Shown in pieces: positions 17,079-26,047 of a DNA stretch of 64,000 bases; position 1 is the stretch's first letter, and each line of letters opens with the position of its first letter. Position numbers and translations under genes: made by a program. Source of the DNA: CAYGDP01 sp964348665 (lineage in GTDB: Bacteria; Verrucomicrobiota; Verrucomicrobiia; Palsa-1439; CAYGDP01); NCBI GenBank assembly GCA_964348665.1, contig CAYGDP010000019.1, positions 1 to 64,000 on the forward strand, read 5' to 3'. Below the pieces are notes generated by a model. The model did no database searches. It had not been told where the DNA came from and saw only the letters and a list, made by a program, of their open reading frames with translations.

Positions 17079-18661
17079 TTCCTGATCATCATTTAATTAC
17101 GTGGCTGACGTTCGTGCCGCTGATTGGCGCGGCGGTCATCCTGATGCTTCGCAAAGAAGCGGCGGGATGGATCAAGCTCATCGCGATGGCAACCGCGCTG
17201 GTGGCGTTCGCGATGGTGTGTCATCTCGGCGTGAATTTCCAGCCTCTATCCGGCCGGATGCAATTCGAGCAGAAGGCACTCTGGATCCCCACGATGAACG
17301 TCTGGTATCACGTGGGAGTGGACGGCATCAGCATTTTGCTGGTGATCCTGACGGCGATCGTCGTGCCGCTGGCGATTCTGGCGAGTTGGTCGGTGAAAGA
17401 CAACGTCCGGATGTACTTCGCGCTCATCCTGGCGCAGGAGACAGGCGTGATCGGCGCGTTCACGGCCTTGGATTTCTTTCACTGGTTTATTTATTGGGAA
17501 TTGTCGCTGGTACCGGCCTTTTTCCTGATCAAGATGTGGGGCGGTGAACGGGCGCACAAAGCGGCAACCAAGTTTTTCATCTTTACCCTGGTCGGCAGCG
17601 TGACAATGTTGCTGGCGTTTCAGGCGATCTATCTCGCCACGGGAACGTTCAGCTTCGAAGAACTCGCCGCGCTCGGTCGTTCGGGTGAACTGGCGGATCG
17701 CTTGAGCCACCTGACATCGCAGGCGGGGCTGGACTGGGACGTGGGAACAACAACGATGCTCGCCCTGGGCGGAATTCTACTCGCCTTTGTCGTGAAAGCA
17801 CCGCTCTGGCCGTTCCATACATGGCTGCCGGAAACGTACGCCGAGGCGCCCGCGCCGATTTCCATGTTACTGACGGCGTTGATGTCCAAGCTCGGGGTCT
17901 ATGGCGTGCTGCGGATTGTGGTGCCGATCTTCCCGCAATACACCGCTTCGATTGCCGAGGCAGTTTTGCTTCTGGTCGTTGCCACCATCGTGTTGGGCGC
18001 GTTCGCCGCGTACGCCCAGACCGATTTGAAACGAATGATCGCCTATTCCTCGGTCAATCACGTTGGGTATTGTATGCTGGGAATTTTTGCGGCACTGGCA
18101 TTGCCCGTCGGCGAAAAACCTTCCGTGGAATTGCGCGCCGACCAGGCCGCCGCGTTGAACGGCGCCATCCTGCAGATGTTCAATCACGGCATCACTGCTG
18201 CCGCGCTCTTTTTCTTCCTCGGCGTTTTGGAGGAACGCACCCGACAACGGGGACTGGACGATTTCGGCGGCCTGCGGCAAGTCGCTCCGATTTTCTGCGG
18301 ATTGTTCGGCATCACACTCTTCGCATCGCTCGGATTGCCGGGTCTGAACGGGTTCGTGAGTGAATTTCTCATTTTCAAAGGCGTTCTAGCGTTAAATAAG
18401 GTGGCCGCCGCGGTCTCCTTGATCGGGATTGTCGTCACCGCCCTGTTCCTGCTGCTGATCATGCAACGCGTCTGGTGGGGACCGCTCAATGAGCGGCACG
18501 CCAAATTGGGCGACTTGACCGGACGCGAAGAAATCATCGCCATGTCGTTTGTGGCCATCATGGTGTTCGTGGGACTGAATCCGTGGCCGTTTATCAATAT
18601 GAGCGATGCGACCGTTGGCGAGCTGGTCCGATTCGCTTTCCAAATCAAACATGCCAACTAA
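17075..18661 (+). CDS. nuoM: NADH-quinone oxidoreductase subunit M, first copy
   Basis: 528 residues from ATG 17075 (MIPDHHLITWLTFVPLIG). All expected pumping residues are visible: Glu in FIYWELSLVPAFFLIKMWGG, Lys in FVVKAPLWPFHTWLPE, Lys in LTALMSKLGVYG and Glu in GLNGFVSEFLIFKG. It therefore looks like a complete proton-channel subunit. Its last 11 bases overlap the start of a second, divergent nuoM. Confidence 0.95.
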   Translation: MIPDHHLITWLTFVPLIGAAVILMLRKEAAGWIKLIAMATALVAFAMVCHLGVNFQPLSGRMQFEQKALWIPTMNVWYHVGVDGISILLVILTAIVVPLAILASWSVKDNVRMYFALILAQETGVIGAFTALDFFHWFIYWELSLVPAFFLIKMWGGERAHKAATKFFIFTLVGSVTMLLAFQAIYLATGTFSFEELAALGRSGELADRLSHLTSQAGLDWDVGTTTMLALGGILLAFVVKAPLWPFHTWLPETYAEAPAPISMLLTALMSKLGVYGVLRIVVPIFPQYTASIAEAVLLLVVATIVLGAFAAYAQTDLKRMIAYSSVNHVGYCMLGIFAALALPVGEKPSVELRADQAAALNGAILQMFNHGITAAALFFFLGVLEERTRQRGLDDFGGLRQVAPIFCGLFGITLFASLGLPGLNGFVSEFLIFKGVLALNKVAAAVSLIGIVVTALFLLLIMQRVWWGPLNERHAKLGDLTGREEIIAMSFVAIMVFVGLNPWPFINMSDATVGELVRFAFQIKHAN

Positions 18662-20381
18662 CCCCGAACTCTTTTCCTTGGAACGGCTGGATTGGACGAT
18701 CTATCTCTCGATGATCGGCGCGATGGTCGTGCTTGCCATGCCGCGTGAAAAAAAGGACGCGATCCGATGGACGGCGCTTCTCTTTGCCGTCTCGGGGCTG
18801 GCTCTGGCGCTTTACGGTTTGTTTCACTACCAAATCCTGGGCGCGACTCCGGCGGTGGAACGGGGTGATGCGCTGACGCAATTCCGACGCTCGATCCAGT
18901 TCGAGGTTCGCTACGATTGGATTCCCGCGCTCGGCGCCGTCGGCGCATCGTATCATTTGGGCGCCGATGGCATCAGCCTGCCGATCCTCGTCCTCAACGG
19001 CATCGTCGCCGTCACCGGTGTTCTTTTTAGCTGGAACATTGAGAACCGCACGAAAGAATTTTTCGTCCTCTTTCTCACACTCATCGGCGGGGTCTATGGC
19101 GTCTTCCTATCGCTCGATGTGTTTTTGCTTTTCGCCTTTTACGAACTGGCAATCATCCCGAAGTATTTCGTCATCGCCATTTGGGGCAGCACGCGCAAGG
19201 AATATGGCGCGATGAAATTGGTGCTCTACAGTTTCATCGGCAGCGCCCTGGTGTTCATCGGCGTGCTCGCCCTCTATTTTGCCGCCGGCGGCCAAAGCTT
19301 CGATTTCTTCGATACCACGCTCCGCAATGGCAAAATCGTTCCCGGTCTCTTGAGCGCGAAACTCGGCACGGAATTTCAGTTCTGGTGTTTCCCGCTGATT
19401 TTCGTCGGGTTCGGCGTTCTGGCGGGAATGTGGCCGTTCCACACGTGGGCGCCGACCGGCCACGTAGCTGCGCCGACTGCCGCATCGATGCTTTTGGCGG
19501 GTGTGGTGATGAAACTCGGAGCGTTCGGCTGTCTCCGGGTCGCGATGTTGCTATTGCCGGAAGGAATGACCGCGCACGGCGGGTTCTGGATGTGGACGTT
19601 TGCCACGTTGGCCGTCATTGGCATCGTCTATGGCGCGGGAGTGGCATGGGTGCAAAAGGATTTCAAATTTGTCATCGGCTATTCCAGCGTCAGTCACATG
19701 GGATTTGTGTTGCTCGGATTGATGGCGCTCAATCAACGCGCCCTGGAAGGCGCCGTATTGCAAATGTTTTCGCACGGAGTCATTGCCAGCCTGCTCTTCG
19801 CCGTTGTCGGCCGGATGGTCTATGAGCGCACGCACACCCGCGACTTGGATGAGTTGAGCGCGATGCGGCTGGCGCGCAAAATGCCGTTTGTCTGCGCGAC
19901 GTTCATTGTCGGCGGCCTGGCCTCGATGGGATTGCCGGGATTCAGCGGGTTCGTGGCGGAATTAAACGTCTTAGTTGGCGTATGGCAAAGCATTCCCGGC
20001 ATCTGGCCGCTCCAACACTGGTTAGCGAGTTTCATTCCCGGCTGGCTTCCGAATTGGCTACAATCCATTCTGGATTCCGTCTTTCACTTTCCATTCGTTA
20101 TGATTGGAGCTGGTGTCGGCATTGTGATCACCGTCGCCTATACGTTCCGCGCGATTCACAAGGCGTTCTACGGCGACCAGCAATTTTCCAACGACGCAAC
20201 CGCCGAGCCGGCGTTGGCGCACGACGCGCATCCGCTCGCGCCGATCACCTGGCAGGAAAAACTCGGGGCGTACATCCTGATGGCGTTGCTGGTGATTATC
20301 GGGCTGTATCCAACCGTGCTGCTCAATCCAATCAGTTACAGCGTGAAATTGATGTTGCCCCTGATGACCGCAGGACATTGA
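18651..20381 (+). CDS. nuoM: NADH-quinone oxidoreductase subunit M, second divergent copy
   Basis: 576 residues from ATG 18651 (MPTNPELFSLERLDW). It keeps the helix-5 Glu (FAFYELAIIPKYFVIAIWGS), the helix-8 Lys (LAGVVMKLGAFG) and the helix-12 Glu (GFVAELNVLVG). The helix-7 Lys of the KxPxxPFHTW motif is replaced: the sequence reads VGFGVLAGMWPFHTWAPTGHVAAPTAAS, with Leu at the Lys position, and the LPDAH that usually follows is also changed. A long loop (WQSIPGIWPLQHWLASFIPGW) lies between late helices. Tandem nuoM genes match the '2M' type of complex I predicted to pump more protons per cycle. Confidence 0.93.
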   Translation: MPTNPELFSLERLDWTIYLSMIGAMVVLAMPREKKDAIRWTALLFAVSGLALALYGLFHYQILGATPAVERGDALTQFRRSIQFEVRYDWIPALGAVGASYHLGADGISLPILVLNGIVAVTGVLFSWNIENRTKEFFVLFLTLIGGVYGVFLSLDVFLLFAFYELAIIPKYFVIAIWGSTRKEYGAMKLVLYSFIGSALVFIGVLALYFAAGGQSFDFFDTTLRNGKIVPGLLSAKLGTEFQFWCFPLIFVGFGVLAGMWPFHTWAPTGHVAAPTAASMLLAGVVMKLGAFGCLRVAMLLLPEGMTAHGGFWMWTFATLAVIGIVYGAGVAWVQKDFKFVIGYSSVSHMGFVLLGLMALNQRALEGAVLQMFSHGVIASLLFAVVGRMVYERTHTRDLDELSAMRLARKMPFVCATFIVGGLASMGLPGFSGFVAELNVLVGVWQSIPGIWPLQHWLASFIPGWLPNWLQSILDSVFHFPFVMIGAGVGIVITVAYTFRAIHKAFYGDQQFSNDATAEPALAHDAHPLAPITWQEKLGAYILMALLVIIGLYPTVLLNPISYSVKLMLPLMTAGH

Positions 20382-20382
20382 A

Positions 20383-21996
20383 ATGAACTATATCGCCCTT
20401 GCCAAAGCCACCGCGCCAGAAATCTGGATGACCGTGCTCGCGCTCGGCGTGCTGCTGTTGGATGCCGTCAAGCTGCGCGAGTGGGACATTCCGCGCCGCG
20501 TGAAATGGCTCGGCACAATCACCGCGCTTGGCCTTGTGATAGCCCTCTGGCTCATGCTGCGGCAATTCGGCAAGCTCGGCGCGAATGCCGAGTTGTTGTT
20601 TGCCGACTCGCAAGGCGTGCTGGTGATCAGCGGCTTGGCGTTGGTGATGAAGTTTTTAGTGGTCCTGCTGACCATCGGCACAGTGATCCTGTCCATCGGT
20701 TACGATTCCTCGCGACATGTCGGCGAATATTTTTGCCTGCTCATTTTTACAGCCATCGGGATGAATTTTGTCATCACGACCGAAAATCTGCTGATGTTCT
20801 TCGTTGCGCTCGAATTGTTGAGCATCTGCCTTTATATCCTCACCGGACTGCACAAGGGATTGGTGCGGTCGGCCGAGGGTGCGATGAAATATTTTATGTT
20901 TGGCGCGCTTAGCTCGGCGTTCCTGCTGTTTGGGTTAAGCTATCTGGCCGGTTTGACTGGTTCGGTGCGATTGGATGTGATGGGAGAGGTGGTTCGAAAT
21001 ACGATGGCGACAGGCAGCGGACCAGCCTCTTCGTGGCTGCTGGTGATCGGGATGCTGTTTGTCATCGTCGGTCTCGGTTTCAAGATCGCCGTTGTGCCAT
21101 TCCATCTCTGGGCGCCGGACGCGTACGAAGGCGCTCCCACCCCCGTGGCGGCTTTTATCGCGACTGGCTCGAAAGTTGCCAGCTTTTTTATCGCGGGCAA
21201 AATCCTGCTTACCGGGCTGCAAGGCGTCGCGGGCGAGGCATTGATCAATTTGCGGGAAACCACGCGTGGAATCATGGCATTGGCGACGGGAGATTACACG
21301 CATCTGGCAAGCGGGATTCAATTCTCCGGTGGATGGATGGTGATCCTGGCTGTGGTGGCGTCGGCCAGTATGATTTGGGGCAACGTCGCCGCGATCCAAC
21401 AGCGCAACGTAAAACGGCTCCTAGCTTACTCCAGCATCGCCCACGCCGGCTATATCCTGATCGGCGTAATCGCTGCCAATCAAATGGGGTCAACCGCCGT
21501 GCTCTTCTACCTCGTTATTTATTCACTGACCAATCTCGGCGCGTTCGGCGTCGTGGCGGCGTTGACGCGTGCCGCGGGCGGGGATGACCTCGAAGATCTG
21601 AATGGGATGAGCCAGCGCGCGCCGTTCTTGTCGTTCTGGATGCTCATTTTCATCCTCTCACTGGCGGGGATCCCGCCGCTGGCTGGATTTTTCGGCAAGT
21701 TTTATCTCTTCGCCGCCGCCGTGCAAGCCGACCCGCACAATCTCGGCTTGCTCTGGCTGGTTGTCATTGCAATCGTCACCAGCGCCATCTCCCTCTACTA
21801 CTATCTCATCCTGCTCAAGCACATCTACGTGCTGCCACCGCGCATTTCCGACCGCGTCGAAAGTCCCGCGCACTGGCGTTGGACGATCTTCGTGTTGGGT
21901 ATGGCCGTGATTGGGTTCGGTGTTTGTCCGCAGGGGTTGGCCGAGTTTCTCGATATGCTCTCGCAAAGCGGCGGATGGGTCTTCGCGCAGAGATAA
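20383..21996 (+). CDS. nuoN: NADH-quinone oxidoreductase subunit N
   Basis: 537 residues, about 14 helices, with the third antiporter-type core: MFFVALELLSICLYILTGL (Glu), GFKIAVVPFHLWAPDAYEGAPTPVAAFIATGSKVASFF (both Lys) and LAYSSIAHAGYILIGV. Last gene of the operon; only six bases separate its stop from the stop of the convergent gene at 22003. No nuoE, nuoF or nuoG follows. Confidence 0.97.
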   Translation: MNYIALAKATAPEIWMTVLALGVLLLDAVKLREWDIPRRVKWLGTITALGLVIALWLMLRQFGKLGANAELLFADSQGVLVISGLALVMKFLVVLLTIGTVILSIGYDSSRHVGEYFCLLIFTAIGMNFVITTENLLMFFVALELLSICLYILTGLHKGLVRSAEGAMKYFMFGALSSAFLLFGLSYLAGLTGSVRLDVMGEVVRNTMATGSGPASSWLLVIGMLFVIVGLGFKIAVVPFHLWAPDAYEGAPTPVAAFIATGSKVASFFIAGKILLTGLQGVAGEALINLRETTRGIMALATGDYTHLASGIQFSGGWMVILAVVASASMIWGNVAAIQQRNVKRLLAYSSIAHAGYILIGVIAANQMGSTAVLFYLVIYSLTNLGAFGVVAALTRAAGGDDLEDLNGMSQRAPFLSFWMLIFILSLAGIPPLAGFFGKFYLFAAAVQADPHNLGLLWLVVIAIVTSAISLYYYLILLKHIYVLPPRISDRVESPAHWRWTIFVLGMAVIGFGVCPQGLAEFLDMLSQSGGWVFAQR

Positions 21997-22002
21997 GTAA
22001 GG

Positions 22003-22458
22003 TTACCTGTGTTTGGATCGTTTCTCGAAGCCGAGCGTTTCCCGCGTCGAGCCGAGCATCCAGAAAATCGACGCCGAGCAAAGGACGATCACCCCTGCAA
22101 AAATCATCCCAATCGCCCCGTGCAGAAATGGCACGTCCACCGGCAGCTCCGCATCGTTTGCCAGCAACGTCACTAATAGCCCGATCCCGCACAAACAAAC
22201 AAGCGCTACAAGAAATCGCAGCCCGAAAAACGCGTCGTAACATCCCTTTGCAAACCGCCAGCCCCACAGGCATACAAAAAGCGAGACAATGATCATGCTC
22301 GGGTTCAGGTGCACCCCGTTGATCAGGTCCAAAAACATCACCACCAAAAACATCACCCCCGGCGAAGCTAACACTCCGCCGATCACCACACGCATTTGAA
22401 CTTCAAACCGAGTCTCGCTCACGGCGACTTTCGTAGCTTGCCAACAAGCCAATGTCAA
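22003..22458 (-). CDS. Small membrane protein of unknown function
   Basis: 151 residues with four predicted helices (about 24-46, 52-70, 78-100, 113-136). No recognisable motif; the tail TRETLGFEKRSKHR is basic. An alternative start is the internal ATG giving MRVVIGGVLASPG (22395), which leaves the helices intact. It is convergent with nuoN (six-base gap), and its start lies 18 bases from the second 130-bp element. Confidence 0.6.
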   Translation of the reverse strand: MTLACWQATKVAVSETRFEVQMRVVIGGVLASPGVMFLVVMFLDLINGVHLNPSMIIVSLFVCLWGWRFAKGCYDAFFGLRFLVALVCLCGIGLLVTLLANDAELPVDVPFLHGAIGMIFAGVIVLCSASIFWMLGSTRETLGFEKRSKHR

Positions 22459-22476
22459 GACAGCGAATCCAACAGC

Positions 22477-22606
22477 AGAAATTCCCCGTTAGTTACCAAG
22501 TCTCTGAAATGGATCGTTTGGAGTTCAAGCTTTAGCTTGGAGCACGCTGAAGCGTGTACTCCGAACCCAGAGATTTTTCGCCTTTGAGCACAAACGGGGA
22601 ATTTCT
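22477..22606. repeat. 130-bp inverted-repeat element (MITE-like), copy 2
   Basis: Same length and end sequences as the copy at 8828-8957: AGAAATTCCCCG (22477-22488) and CGGGGAATTTCT (22595-22606). The inner double hairpin (CAAGCTTTAGCTTG and CACGCTGAAGCGTG inside GGAGT...ACTCC) is better preserved here. Flanks AATCCAACAG (22466-22475) and GATCCGACAG (22607-22616) match in eight of ten bases, a possible decayed target duplication. Confidence 0.8.
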
Positions 22607-22661
22607 GATCCGACAGGGTCGCCCGCCAGTTGTGAAATTCCTGGAGGGGTTCGCACGAACA

Positions 22662-23048
22662 TCAGGAGTGTTTCGAGTTTGATTGCAACCATTTGGCGTA
22701 CGCTGCTTCCGACATCTCGCTGGCAGCCAACGCCAGCGTGCGCACTACTGCATCCGCTTCGGCGGCACGGAATCGGTATCCATTGAGTTCGAGGAATAAT
22801 ATGGCCACTGCGAAACCGATGCGTTTATTGCCATCCACGAACGGATGATTCTTCACCAACCTAAATCCATAGCTGGCCGCAAGATCAAATAGGTTTGGTT
22901 TGCCGTACGAAAACAAGTGCTGCGGTCGTGCCAATACGGAATCGAGCATGTTTTCGTCGCGGATACCGCCCAGCCCGCCAAATTGAGACAATAACACCTC
23001 TTGGAGCGCAAGAACGGTTTCGCGTAAAACCCAGACCGGCTCCTTCAC
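22662..23048 (-). CDS. doc: Fic/Doc family death-on-curing toxin
   Basis: 128 residues, the length of P1-type Doc. The catalytic motif HPFVDGNKR is at 68-76, matching HxFx(D/N)(A/G)(D/N)(K/G)R, and GGLGGIRDENMLDSVLARP near the N-terminus is typical of Doc. In studied cases Doc phosphorylates EF-Tu and arrests translation. Its ATG overlaps the upstream antitoxin stop by four bases. Together they form a toxin-antitoxin operon on the minus strand. Confidence 0.9.
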   Translation of the reverse strand: MKEPVWVLRETVLALQEVLLSQFGGLGGIRDENMLDSVLARPQHLFSYGKPNLFDLAASYGFRLVKNHPFVDGNKRIGFAVAILFLELNGYRFRAAEADAVVRTLALAASEMSEAAYAKWLQSNSKHS

Positions 23049-23275
23049 TTGGCCAATTCCCGGAGCGTGTTGCGATAACGCTTGAGGATATCCTGCGCCG
23101 CCGTCAACTGCCGCGAGACTTCCGCCTTGTGCGGACTGATGCGCAGAGTGCCGTCAGCCGCATCGGTCACACTAACGGTGTCGCCTTCTGCAACCTTCAG
23201 ATGCAAAAGCGCCTGCTTCGGCAGGATAACACCGACCGAGTTGCCGACTTTGCGTATTTTCAGTTCGAGAACCAC
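23045..23275 (-). CDS. AbrB/MazE-type antitoxin
   Basis: 76 residues. KIRKVGNSVGVILPKQALLHLKVAEGDTVSV is the SpoVT/AbrB swapped-hairpin DNA-binding domain of MazE-like antitoxins; the C-terminal helix (about 52-76) would bind and block the toxin. Paired with a Doc toxin rather than MazF, a mixed pairing seen elsewhere. Likely autoregulates the operon. The 297-bp gap upstream (23276-23572) separates it from a divergent MFS gene and holds no other recognisable feature. Confidence 0.88.
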   Translation of the reverse strand: MVLELKIRKVGNSVGVILPKQALLHLKVAEGDTVSVTDAADGTLRISPHKAEVSRQLTAAQDILKRYRNTLRELAK

Positions 23276-23572
23276 ACTCCTAGTGTATCCACAAATGTTA
23301 TAACGTCAACCACGAATTTTTCCCGTTTTCATCGGTCAATTCTTCATCCTAGTTATGATTGACCGCCCACGTCAAAGCCCGTCTCAGAGGACAGGAATAC
23401 CTACCGGTCAAGTTACTCGCCCCCTCATATTTTTTCGCGTGAGCCTCCTCGAAGCGAACATCTAGGTCTGACTATTTCGCGGCTGCATTACTTATTAACG
23501 AATCGATTCATTTCTCCATTCCAAGGCCCGAAATCCCTCGCGGCGCCGCGCGTTCTCTGCTACATCGAACAC

Positions 23573-24823
23573 GTGACCGAGAACAAAACTTCATTTCCCC
23601 CACTGAATCGCGATTGGCTCATTTATGGATTGAGTTTGATTTTCGATCTGGCCGTAGGCGGCGTTTGGTTTGTCGTGACGCGCCGATTGGCCGATTTCTA
23701 CAAGGAGCAGGGCGTTTCCGATGCGACGACCGCGCTGCATCTCGGAGCGATCAATGGCGGGATGTTCGTCACCTACACACTCGGCACTTTGATCAGCGGA
23801 CGGTTATCCGACCGCTACGGACGTCAACGGCTGATGATCCTCGGTGGAATCGTTTATACGATTGCGGCGGTGGCATTTTTGACGACGGCAAAATTCTGGT
23901 GGTTGCTGGTTCTATTTATGCTGCTCGGGCTGGGAGGCTCGATCTATTGGCCGCCCGCGATTGCATGGCTTAGCGAAGGTAAATCGGGCGCGCAACTCCG
24001 CTGGTCGCTCGGCTGTTTTTGCGTGGCGTGGAACGTCGGCATTCTCCTCGGCAATTCGCTGGGCGGCCTGCTTTATGCATGGAGCCCGACCAACGCCATC
24101 GCGATTTTCGCGGGGATGCTGGCGGTGGGAACACTATTGGTGCGCTTGCCGTCTCGCGTATCCACGGGAAGCCGGTGGGCAGACCGATTCACCGATGGTA
24201 ATCCGGCTAGCGTTATCGACGCAAAACGATTTGCAATCGCGGCATGGGTGGGAAATTTCGCAGCTGTATTTTGTCTCAATGGCGTTGGCGGGTTATTTCC
24301 ACAGCTTGCCACGCAACTCGGCATCGCGCCGGAAATTCACGGGCAATTGATGGCCGCGGGACGATTTACGGCCATCGCGGCATTTATCGGACTGCAAGTG
24401 ACGATTTTCTGGCGTCATCGCTCGTGGCCGCTCGTCCTCTCGCAAGCCATTGGCATTGTGGGTGTCGTGTTGATTGCGATTGGCGATGTGGATGTGACGT
24501 TTGCGGTCGCATTCCTGCTCGTCGGTCTCGCGCAAGGGTTTACTTACTATGCGAGCATTTATTACAGCCTCGAAGCCTATGCGGAGGAGAAAGGAAAAGG
24601 GTCCGGGTTTCACGAGGCGGTGTTGGGGGCGGGCTTGGCTCTCGGACCATTCTTAAGCGGATGGGTCGGGTCGCTAGCGTCTCCCGGCGAAACAGCGCTC
24701 CGCGCCCCCTATTGGTTTTGCGCGTGGATTTTCGCGCTGGGTTTGTTGGCGCAATTCATCCTTAGTAGGAGACGAACAGCAACGCCCACACCAGCACCAA
24801 CACCGGCAGCAAAATCGGAATAG
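23573..24823 (+). CDS. MFS transporter
   Basis: 416 residues from GTG 23573 (TENKTSFPPLNRDW). Twelve predicted helices; the MFS A-motif reads GRLSDRYGRQRLMILGG after helix 2, and SGFHEAVLGAGLALGPFLSGW precedes the last helices. Substrate unknown. The C-terminal tail is Pro/Ala/Thr-rich (TATPTPAPTPAAKSE). Its last 62 bases overlap the end of the convergent antiporter gene, with both frames well supported. Confidence 0.87.
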   Translation: MTENKTSFPPLNRDWLIYGLSLIFDLAVGGVWFVVTRRLADFYKEQGVSDATTALHLGAINGGMFVTYTLGTLISGRLSDRYGRQRLMILGGIVYTIAAVAFLTTAKFWWLLVLFMLLGLGGSIYWPPAIAWLSEGKSGAQLRWSLGCFCVAWNVGILLGNSLGGLLYAWSPTNAIAIFAGMLAVGTLLVRLPSRVSTGSRWADRFTDGNPASVIDAKRFAIAAWVGNFAAVFCLNGVGGLFPQLATQLGIAPEIHGQLMAAGRFTAIAAFIGLQVTIFWRHRSWPLVLSQAIGIVGVVLIAIGDVDVTFAVAFLLVGLAQGFTYYASIYYSLEAYAEEKGKGSGFHEAVLGAGLALGPFLSGWVGSLASPGETALRAPYWFCAWIFALGLLAQFILSRRRTATPTPAPTPAAKSE

Positions 24824-26045
24824 CGAACCGGACGATGTAATCGAAGAAATGCGGACACGGCAATTTAGCGTGTTCGATGATGCTCTTGACCATGAAATTC
24901 GGGCCGTTCCCGATGTAGGTCATGGCGCCAAAAAACACGCACCCAACCGCGATGGCTTTCACCAAACCCGAGTGCTGTGTCGCCAGCGTGAGCACATCGG
25001 CGGGATTCTGAATCGAGAGCGCATTCGCGCCTGCGGCAGCGCTCAAGAACGTCAGGAACGTCGGCGCATTGTCGAGCACCGAACTCAACAATCCACTCCC
25101 CCAGTAAAACCCACCATCGCTGCTCAAGGGCAGCGACTTCGCGTTCGCCTCCAACCAGTCGAGCGCGGGGATCATCGTCACGAAAATCCCCGCGAACAGA
25201 ATGGCCACCTCGCGAATGGGTTGAAACAGGAATTCATTGAGCCGATGGATTTCGCGTTTTGTCGTGACATACGAAATCACCGCCGCGGTGATCCAGATGA
25301 ACTCGCGCAAAAAAATGGGTTTCGTCACGAAAACGGACGCCAACACGATCGCCAAAATCCCGAAGTTTGGCGCGCCAGAAATGTGCCCGAGCCTGGTGGG
25401 GGCATCGGATCGCAGCGAGCGCAACCGTTCGCGCGCGGCGTTGCTATCCCATGCCCAGAAAATCGCCAGCAACATGCCGACCCCCACCAGCCACATCGGC
25501 CAGAGATGTTCCATCGTCCAGAAAAAAGGGATTCCACGCAGGTACCCCAATAATAACGGCGGGTCGCCAATGGGCGTGAGCGCTCCGCCGCAATTGCTCA
25601 CAATGAAAATGAAAAAAACCGCATGATACGCATGCCAGCGCGCGCGATTCAAGGCGATGTAAGGACGGATGAGCAACATTGAAGCGCCCGTTGTGCCGAC
25701 CAGATTGGCCAGCACCGCGCCGATCCCGAGCAAAAGCGTATTTTCCGTAGGAGTCGCCGTGCCTTCCGCGCGCAGATGGATTCCGCCCGAAATGACAAAG
25801 AGCGCGCCGAGCAAGGTGATAAAACTGAAGTATTCTTCGAGGCTGTGCAGGAGCCGGCCGCCATTGTGAAGCGCGGCGAGATAATAGATCGCTGTCGGAA
25901 GCGCCAATCCGATCGTCACGTATGGGTAATATTTTTCCCACCAATGTTTGGATTTCAACGGCAGCACCGCAATGGCAATCAGCAGCGCGACGAATGGGAG
26001 GATCGCCGCGGGATGCGGCACGAGGATGGAATGGGCCGGTGGCAT
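24762..26045 (-). CDS. NhaD-like sodium:proton antiporter
   Basis: 427 residues, about 11 helices, of the ion-transporter/CitMHS-ArsB superfamily. FIVSNCGGALTPIGDPPLLLGYLRGIPFFW and NLVGTTGASMLLIRPYI are the conserved discontinuous-helix motifs of the NhaD-type antiporters common in PVC and Bacteroidetes genomes. IGNGPNFMVKSIIEH near the C-terminus is the second motif. Probably exchanges Na+ for H+ at the inner membrane. It starts two bases after the pssA stop on the same strand, so it is the last gene of a purU-psd-pssA operon. Confidence 0.88.
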   Translation of the reverse strand: MPPAHSILVPHPAAILPFVALLIAIAVLPLKSKHWWEKYYPYVTIGLALPTAIYYLAALHNGGRLLHSLEEYFSFITLLGALFVISGGIHLRAEGTATPTENTLLLGIGAVLANLVGTTGASMLLIRPYIALNRARWHAYHAVFFIFIVSNCGGALTPIGDPPLLLGYLRGIPFFWTMEHLWPMWLVGVGMLLAIFWAWDSNAARERLRSLRSDAPTRLGHISGAPNFGILAIVLASVFVTKPIFLREFIWITAAVISYVTTKREIHRLNEFLFQPIREVAILFAGIFVTMIPALDWLEANAKSLPLSSDGGFYWGSGLLSSVLDNAPTFLTFLSAAAGANALSIQNPADVLTLATQHSGLVKAIAVGCVFFGAMTYIGNGPNFMVKSIIEHAKLPCPHFFDYIVRFAIPILLPVLVLVWALLFVSY

Positions 26046-26047
26046 TG

